DNA from: Calothrix sp. MO_167.B12 | GTDB lineage: Bacteria; Cyanobacteriota; Cyanobacteriia; Cyanobacteriales; Nostocaceae | Reading direction: 5' to 3' | Length of the DNA stretch: 45,747 bases | NCBI GenBank assembly: GCA_030066045.1 | Contig: JASJCJ010000055.1 | Location: forward strand, 1 to 45,747 | Shown: piece after piece, positions 42,701 to 45,747 of the stretch | Numbering within the stretch: the stretch's first letter is position 1 | How the letters are laid out: each line of letters starts with the position of its first letter | The notes under the pieces: generated by a model | Database searches by the model: none | The model's input: the letters and a program-made list of their open reading frames with translations, nothing else | Told to the model about the DNA's origin: nothing | Made by a program: the position numbers and the translations under genes

Positions 42701-45700
42701 TGGTACACCGTGCAAATACAGTTCTGCCAAACTGGTTAATATTTGTTGCCAATCTTCTTGCCCTGGACGCAGACTAGGTAACCATAATCCTTGATGTTCG
42801 GGGAGACACTGGCGACCCATTCCTAATAAAATTGGTTTGGCTCCAATCTCTACCAATACATCTATTCCTTGCTGTTCCAAGGTTGACATACTAGTCACAA
42901 ATTGCACAGGCTGCCGGAGATGATCGCACCAATATTTGCTAGTAGTTATTTCTTCTGTGGCTAGCTCCCCCGTAACATTACTGATTAATTTTAATTGTGG
43001 TAAATTAAATTTTACCTGGGCGGCAACCTGGTCAAACTCCGCCAATATCGGTGACATCAAGGGAGAGTGGAAAGCATGGGAAACAGTTAATTTCTTGGTT
43101 TTAATTCCCTTTGCTGTCAAATGGGTTTCAATTGCTTTAATAGCAGATTTTCTTCCAGAAATTACCACACTCTGGGGTCCGTTAATCGCAGCCAAAGAGA
43201 CATCCTGGCTATAGGGTTTAATTGCTTGTGCTGCTTCTGCAACTGAGGCTAACAACGCCAACATTTCTCCGTCTTGGGGTAATGATTGCATCAATCTACC
43301 CCGTTGGGCAATTAGTTTCAGTCCGTCTTCTAGGCTAAAAACCCCAGCAACACAAGCCGCTACATACTCCCCAATGCTATGACCCATTACTAGATCGGGT
43401 TCGATACCCCAAGATTTCCACAACTCGGCTAAAGCATATTCAATGGCAAAGATGGCAGGTTGAGTATAGCGTGTTTGGTGAATAAGTTCCTTGTTATCTA
43501 AATCTGCATAGAGAACATCTAACAAGGGAATATCTAAGTAGGAATGGAGGATGCGATCGCATTTTTCTAAATTTTTGCGGAAACTGGGCTGAGTTTCGTA
43601 GAGTTGACGACCCATGCTGATATACTGAGAGCCTTGTCCAGTAAACACAAAGGCAATTTGCTTAGTAGAGTCTGCTTTGAGGGAGTGAATTCTCAGGGGT
43701 TGGGAACTACCGTTGATATCAACAGGTGCTGCAAAAGTTTGCAACTTCTCCAGAAGTTCCTCCCTACAGCCAGCAATAACTGCTAAACGATGGTTAAAAT
43801 GCTTACGTCCACTATTGGCAGTAAAACAGATATCAGCAATCTCTGTTTGCCTATGAGACTCCAGATAAGTTATGTAATTCTCTACGGATTGTGCCACAGC
43901 CTGCTCTGTTTGCCCTGATAGGGTCAAAATATGCAGAGGACGTTCACTTTTGACTTTTGCCTTTCCCCCCTTGGGGGGATTAAGGGGGGGTTGCCTTTTG
44001 ACTTGTTTAGGGGCTGATTCTAGAACAACATGGGCATTGGTTCCACCCATACCAAAAGAACTGACTCCAGCACGCAGAGGGGTGACCTTTGCTGACCACG
44101 GGGTGAGGGCTGTATTAACATAAAAGGGGCTATTCTCAAAATCTATGTTGGGATTAGGTTCCCTAAAATGCAAGCTGGGGGGGATGGCTTTATGATGCAG
44201 TGCCAGCACTGTTTTAATTAGACCTGCTATTCCCGCTGTCACATCGAGATGCCCAATATTGGTTTTCACCGATCCAATGGCGCAAAAATTATTGTCCTGA
44301 TTGTCCTGACTGTTCGTACTTTGTCGAAACGCTTTTGTCAGTGCTGCAATTTCAATTGGATCTCCCAGGGGTGTCCCAGTTCCATGAGTTTCTACATAAC
44401 TCACCGTCCTCGGATCTATGTTAGCCATAGCCAGTGCTTCAGAAATGGCAGCTATCTGTCCTTCTATACTAGGAGCTGTGTAGCTAACTTTACCAGCCCC
44501 ATCATTGTTAATTGCTGACCCTTTAATCGTGGCATATATATGGTCTCCATCAGCGATCGCTTCATCTAACCGCTTCAAGACAACTACACCAACTCCACTA
44601 CCAAATAAAGTTCCTTGACCTTGGGCATCAAAAGCGCGACAATGACCATCAGGAGATAAGATCATGTCCTCTTGGTATAAATAGCCAGTCTTTTGAGGAA
44701 CGAAAACAGAAACCCCCCCAGCTAGTGCTAAGTCAGATTCACCACTCCGTAAACTCTGACAAGCTAAGTGAACCGCAACTAGTGAGGTGGAACAGGCAGT
44801 TTGCACATTAACACTCGGTCCAGTTAGGTTCAATTTGTAGGAGACCCGCATGGGTAAGTAGTCTCCCCCATTGCCTAGGTCGGTATGCACATCTTTAGTT
44901 CCCCTAAATAGACAATGGGTAAGCAAAGGACTTGCTGGAGAAGCTCCTAAGCTATGAGATATATTATTAACTAGGTAGGTACTGGGACTCGAACCACCAT
45001 AAACTCCCACTGCACCTGGATAATTTTCCGGATTATAGCCAGCAATTTCCAGCGCTTCCCAAGCAGATTCTAGGAAAAGCCGATGTTGGGGGTCCATTAG
45101 TTCAGCTTCTTTATCGCTGTAGCCGAAGAACTGGGCATCAAATAGGTCAATATCTGGCAAAATAGGACTAGCTTTTACATAATTGGGATGCTCGATCCAG
45201 TTTGGATCTTCTAGCTCTATTTCGCCATCCTTAAAGAAGGAAATTGATTCTACCCCATCTCGTAAATTGTTCCAGAAAGCATCGGTATTCTTTGCCCCAG
45301 GAAACCGACAAGACATACCAATTATGGCTATATCAGAGCCATGCTGCATGGATTTCTTTCTTTTCTCGTACCGCTTAACGGCTGTTTTTCCTCCCCGATC
45401 TTGCTGCAAATGTTGAGCCAGAGTAGCGATGGTTGGGTGTTCAAACAATTTTATTACAGGTAGATCAATTGCCAAGATTTTGCTCAGGTTTTTGTGAACC
45501 CGAATCAGCAGTAAAGAATTACCACCTAAATCGAAGAAATTATCATTAATTCCTACTTCCTCTAACTCAAGCACTTCTTGCCAAATCTGAGCAATACGTT
45601 TCTCTATATCCGATTGCGATTTGACTAAAGGTACTGCCAATTCTGGGCGAGAATGGTCTAGACTTGGTAGTTGACGACGATCTAATTTCCCCATGGGTGT

Positions 45701-45747
45701 CATGGGAATTTTATCAATTACCACAAACACCGCTGGAATCATGTAAG
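39770..45747 (-). CDS. Hybrid NRPS-PKS terminal protein (partial)
   Basis: The frame is open to the window edge. Numbering below is from the ATG at 45742. Domains: tail of an NRPS adenylation domain (A10 TPMGKLDRRQLP), PCP (NFFDLGGNSLLL, ~47-110), KS (~135-570; active Cys in VQTACSTSLVAVHL, His in VETHGTGTPLGDP and KTNIGHLDVTAG), AT (~690-985; VMGHSIGEYVAAC and HAFHSPLM, which point to malonyl-CoA), KR with structural half (~1030-1560; IIGGLGAIGLSLG and SSIASVLGGLGDIAYS), ACP (DLGLDSLMSIEL, ~1630) and thioesterase (~1720-1985; FLGSHSAGGK with the Ser and GNHFTMM His). No DH or ER is visible. The module would add two carbons to an aminoacyl chain, reduce the ketone and release it, giving a statine-like gamma-amino-beta-hydroxy acid end. 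The product is unknown. Confidence 0.92.
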   Translation of the reverse strand, partial: YMIPAVFVVIDKIPMTPMGKLDRRQLPSLDHSRPELAVPLVKSQSDIEKRIAQIWQEVLELEEVGINDNFFDLGGNSLLLIRVHKNLSKILAIDLPVIKLFEHPTIATLAQHLQQDRGGKTAVKRYEKRKKSMQHGSDIAIIGMSCRFPGAKNTDAFWNNLRDGVESISFFKDGEIELEDPNWIEHPNYVKASPILPDIDLFDAQFFGYSDKEAELMDPQHRLFLESAWEALEIAGYNPENYPGAVGVYGGSSPSTYLVNNISHSLGASPASPLLTHCLFRGTKDVHTDLGNGGDYLPMRVSYKLNLTGPSVNVQTACSTSLVAVHLACQSLRSGESDLALAGGVSVFVPQKTGYLYQEDMILSPDGHCRAFDAQGQGTLFGSGVGVVVLKRLDEAIADGDHIYATIKGSAINNDGAGKVSYTAPSIEGQIAAISEALAMANIDPRTVSYVETHGTGTPLGDPIEIAALTKAFRQSTNSQDNQDNNFCAIGSVKTNIGHLDVTAGIAGLIKTVLALHHKAIPPSLHFREPNPNIDFENSPFYVNTALTPWSAKVTPLRAGVSSFGMGGTNAHVVLESAPKQVKRQPPLNPPKGGKAKVKSERPLHILTLSGQTEQAVAQSVENYITYLESHRQTEIADICFTANSGRKHFNHRLAVIAGCREELLEKLQTFAAPVDINGSSQPLRIHSLKADSTKQIAFVFTGQGSQYISMGRQLYETQPSFRKNLEKCDRILHSYLDIPLLDVLYADLDNKELIHQTRYTQPAIFAIEYALAELWKSWGIEPDLVMGHSIGEYVAACVAGVFSLEDGLKLIAQRGRLMQSLPQDGEMLALLASVAEAAQAIKPYSQDVSLAAINGPQSVVISGRKSAIKAIETHLTAKGIKTKKLTVSHAFHSPLMSPILAEFDQVAAQVKFNLPQLKLISNVTGELATEEITTSKYWCDHLRQPVQFVTSMSTLEQQGIDVLVEIGAKPILLGMGRQCLPEHQGLWLPSLRPGQEDWQQILTSLAELYLHGVPINWLGFDQDFARHRLPLPTYPFQRQSYWVSPKDGSMGITAPSTSPEIVKKKSDIADWFYIPSWKRSIPPAYQPGEKLLSSDILVFIDECGLGEELAEKLAIQGSEVVRVSRGSEFRKHSDRFYTINPTQADDYHTLLQELKQQNKNPSSIIHLWSVTPNNHRELGIESFAASQDLGLYSLIFLVQALEKLNFINPLQLTVVSNNLQEVSADEVLSPEKATLLAACKVIGQEYPNINCRSIDIVLTPCQKQKQEKLVTQLLGEITAQSADLTIAYRGKHRWVQTFEPVGLEKPQAGTLPLIEQGVYLIIGGLGAIGLSLGLHLAKTVHAKLILTGRSQFPTRDDWSQWLATHNAEDGISRKIEKLQAMEAMGAEVMVLNGDIAHRQQMEAVVAQAEARFGKINGVIHSVMFTGDKALCSIKEITKTDIWQHFQGKVQGTIVLSKVLQNKNLDFCILMSSIASVLGGLGDIAYSAANLFMDVFVHQHNRSNSVPWLSVNWETWEFPKQEQNYEIAAALAEFAITPEEGIQAWERVLSTPELNQILVSSGDLQARIDRWVKLKSVKEGNNSHQQASSLPITFRKQLETVPRGERKALLFAHIRLQVAKVLGISPQKIALEQKLIDLGLDSLMSIELRNALQLSLGLSVPSTLLFDYPTPEALTNYLVEEIADFEDSKSFSNGCIKQGIVGDNFYHSTLVSIQPNGSKPPLFFVPGVLGNVFDIYPLAQHLGSEQPLYGLRSLGLDEDEKPLTRMEDIAAHHIKALQAIQPHGPYFLGSHSAGGKVVFEMAQQLRDRGQEVALLGIIDGLGTNLQKYQDFSQWDNSKLVNDLSSFYQGSLGEALKVSPEKFKSIGEDHQLDYLLERLSIAGLNLSQGELKRIFQVYKANIQADVDYVPQENYPTAITFFRAMETEVFAATLGETKILEDPTWGWGKISAQPVTIHKIPGNHFTMMREPHVRVLAQILTTCFKTYIPHIKL

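Noticed and set aside
1-45747. tRNA, rRNA, tmRNA or riboswitch genes
   Set aside because: I looked for cloverleaf-type TTCGA/TTCAA loops, CCA-proximal ends and known aptamer motifs and found nothing I could support.

Overview
The window is chromosomal DNA of a cyanobacterium. It encodes the photosystem II protein PsbI, the NDH-1 subunit NdhL, a phylloquinone-type MenG methyltransferase and several cyanobacterial small proteins (DUF3007, a PirA-like PII partner). The octamer GCGATCGC (HIP1) is frequent in most genes. Heptamer tandem repeats (AACAGGC, ACTGTCA, GGGAATA, CTAAAAT, GATTTTG) together with an NRPS/PKS assembly line suggest a filamentous, probably heterocyst-forming (Nostocales-like) strain. 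The genus cannot be named from the sequence alone. No tRNA, rRNA or CRISPR array was recognised.

Layout. 0-4.4 kb: octamer repeats, psbI, an OstA/LptD-like DUF3769 envelope protein, an IS200/IS605-like end and a host-attachment-family protein. 4.6-7.1 kb: a two-domain peptidoglycan hydrolase, a metallopeptidase-like pseudogene split by a hairpin element, and a Pmp3-family membrane peptide. 7.2-9.0 kb: an OLD-like ATPase plus TOPRIM pair resembling anti-phage modules; its ATPase is split by a -1 shift at a run of seven A. 9.2-12.8 kb: a plus-strand group (Asp/Glu racemase-like, flavin pyridoxamine-oxidase-like, broken 2OG dioxygenase, methyltransferase) with several decayed gene copies, probably a degraded metabolic cluster. 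13.1-21.4 kb: SUI1, trpB, a PEP-mutase-family enzyme, an AT-rich GHKL-ATPase/nuclease-like protein, a flavodoxin-family protein, ndhL, DUF3007 and trpA. 21.6-28.9 kb: membrane and secreted proteins of unknown role, a zinc-ribbon Ser/Thr kinase with membrane domain, and a 1.4-kb array of six 207-bp units invaded by two small elements. 28.9-35 kb: a zinc-ribbon membrane protein, a PirA-like gene divergent from a SAM hydrolase across a perfect NtcA box, a REC-GAF regulator, menG and a DUF445 protein. 35.5-45.7 kb: a secreted DUF1400 alpha/beta hydrolase, then minus-strand genes ending an NRPS-PKS cluster: a beta-propeller glycosidase-like protein, a 40-aa peptide, a sulfotransferase and the terminal assembly-line protein, which runs off the window.

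How the genes fit together. trpB and trpA give both subunits of tryptophan synthase but lie 5.6 kb apart. ndhL-DUF3007-trpA is a tight plus-strand group. The NRPS-PKS protein should add malonate to an aminoacyl unit, reduce it and release the chain, giving a statine-like end; the sulfotransferase may decorate the product.

The most unusual signals are the ATPase/TOPRIM pair with a possible slippage site, the lone GHKL-nuclease protein, the 207-bp hairpin array next to a membrane-protein gene, the shared NtcA box, and octamer repeats that supply the stop codons of at least three genes. Several families of short mobile elements with terminal inverted repeats are dispersed through the intergenic DNA.
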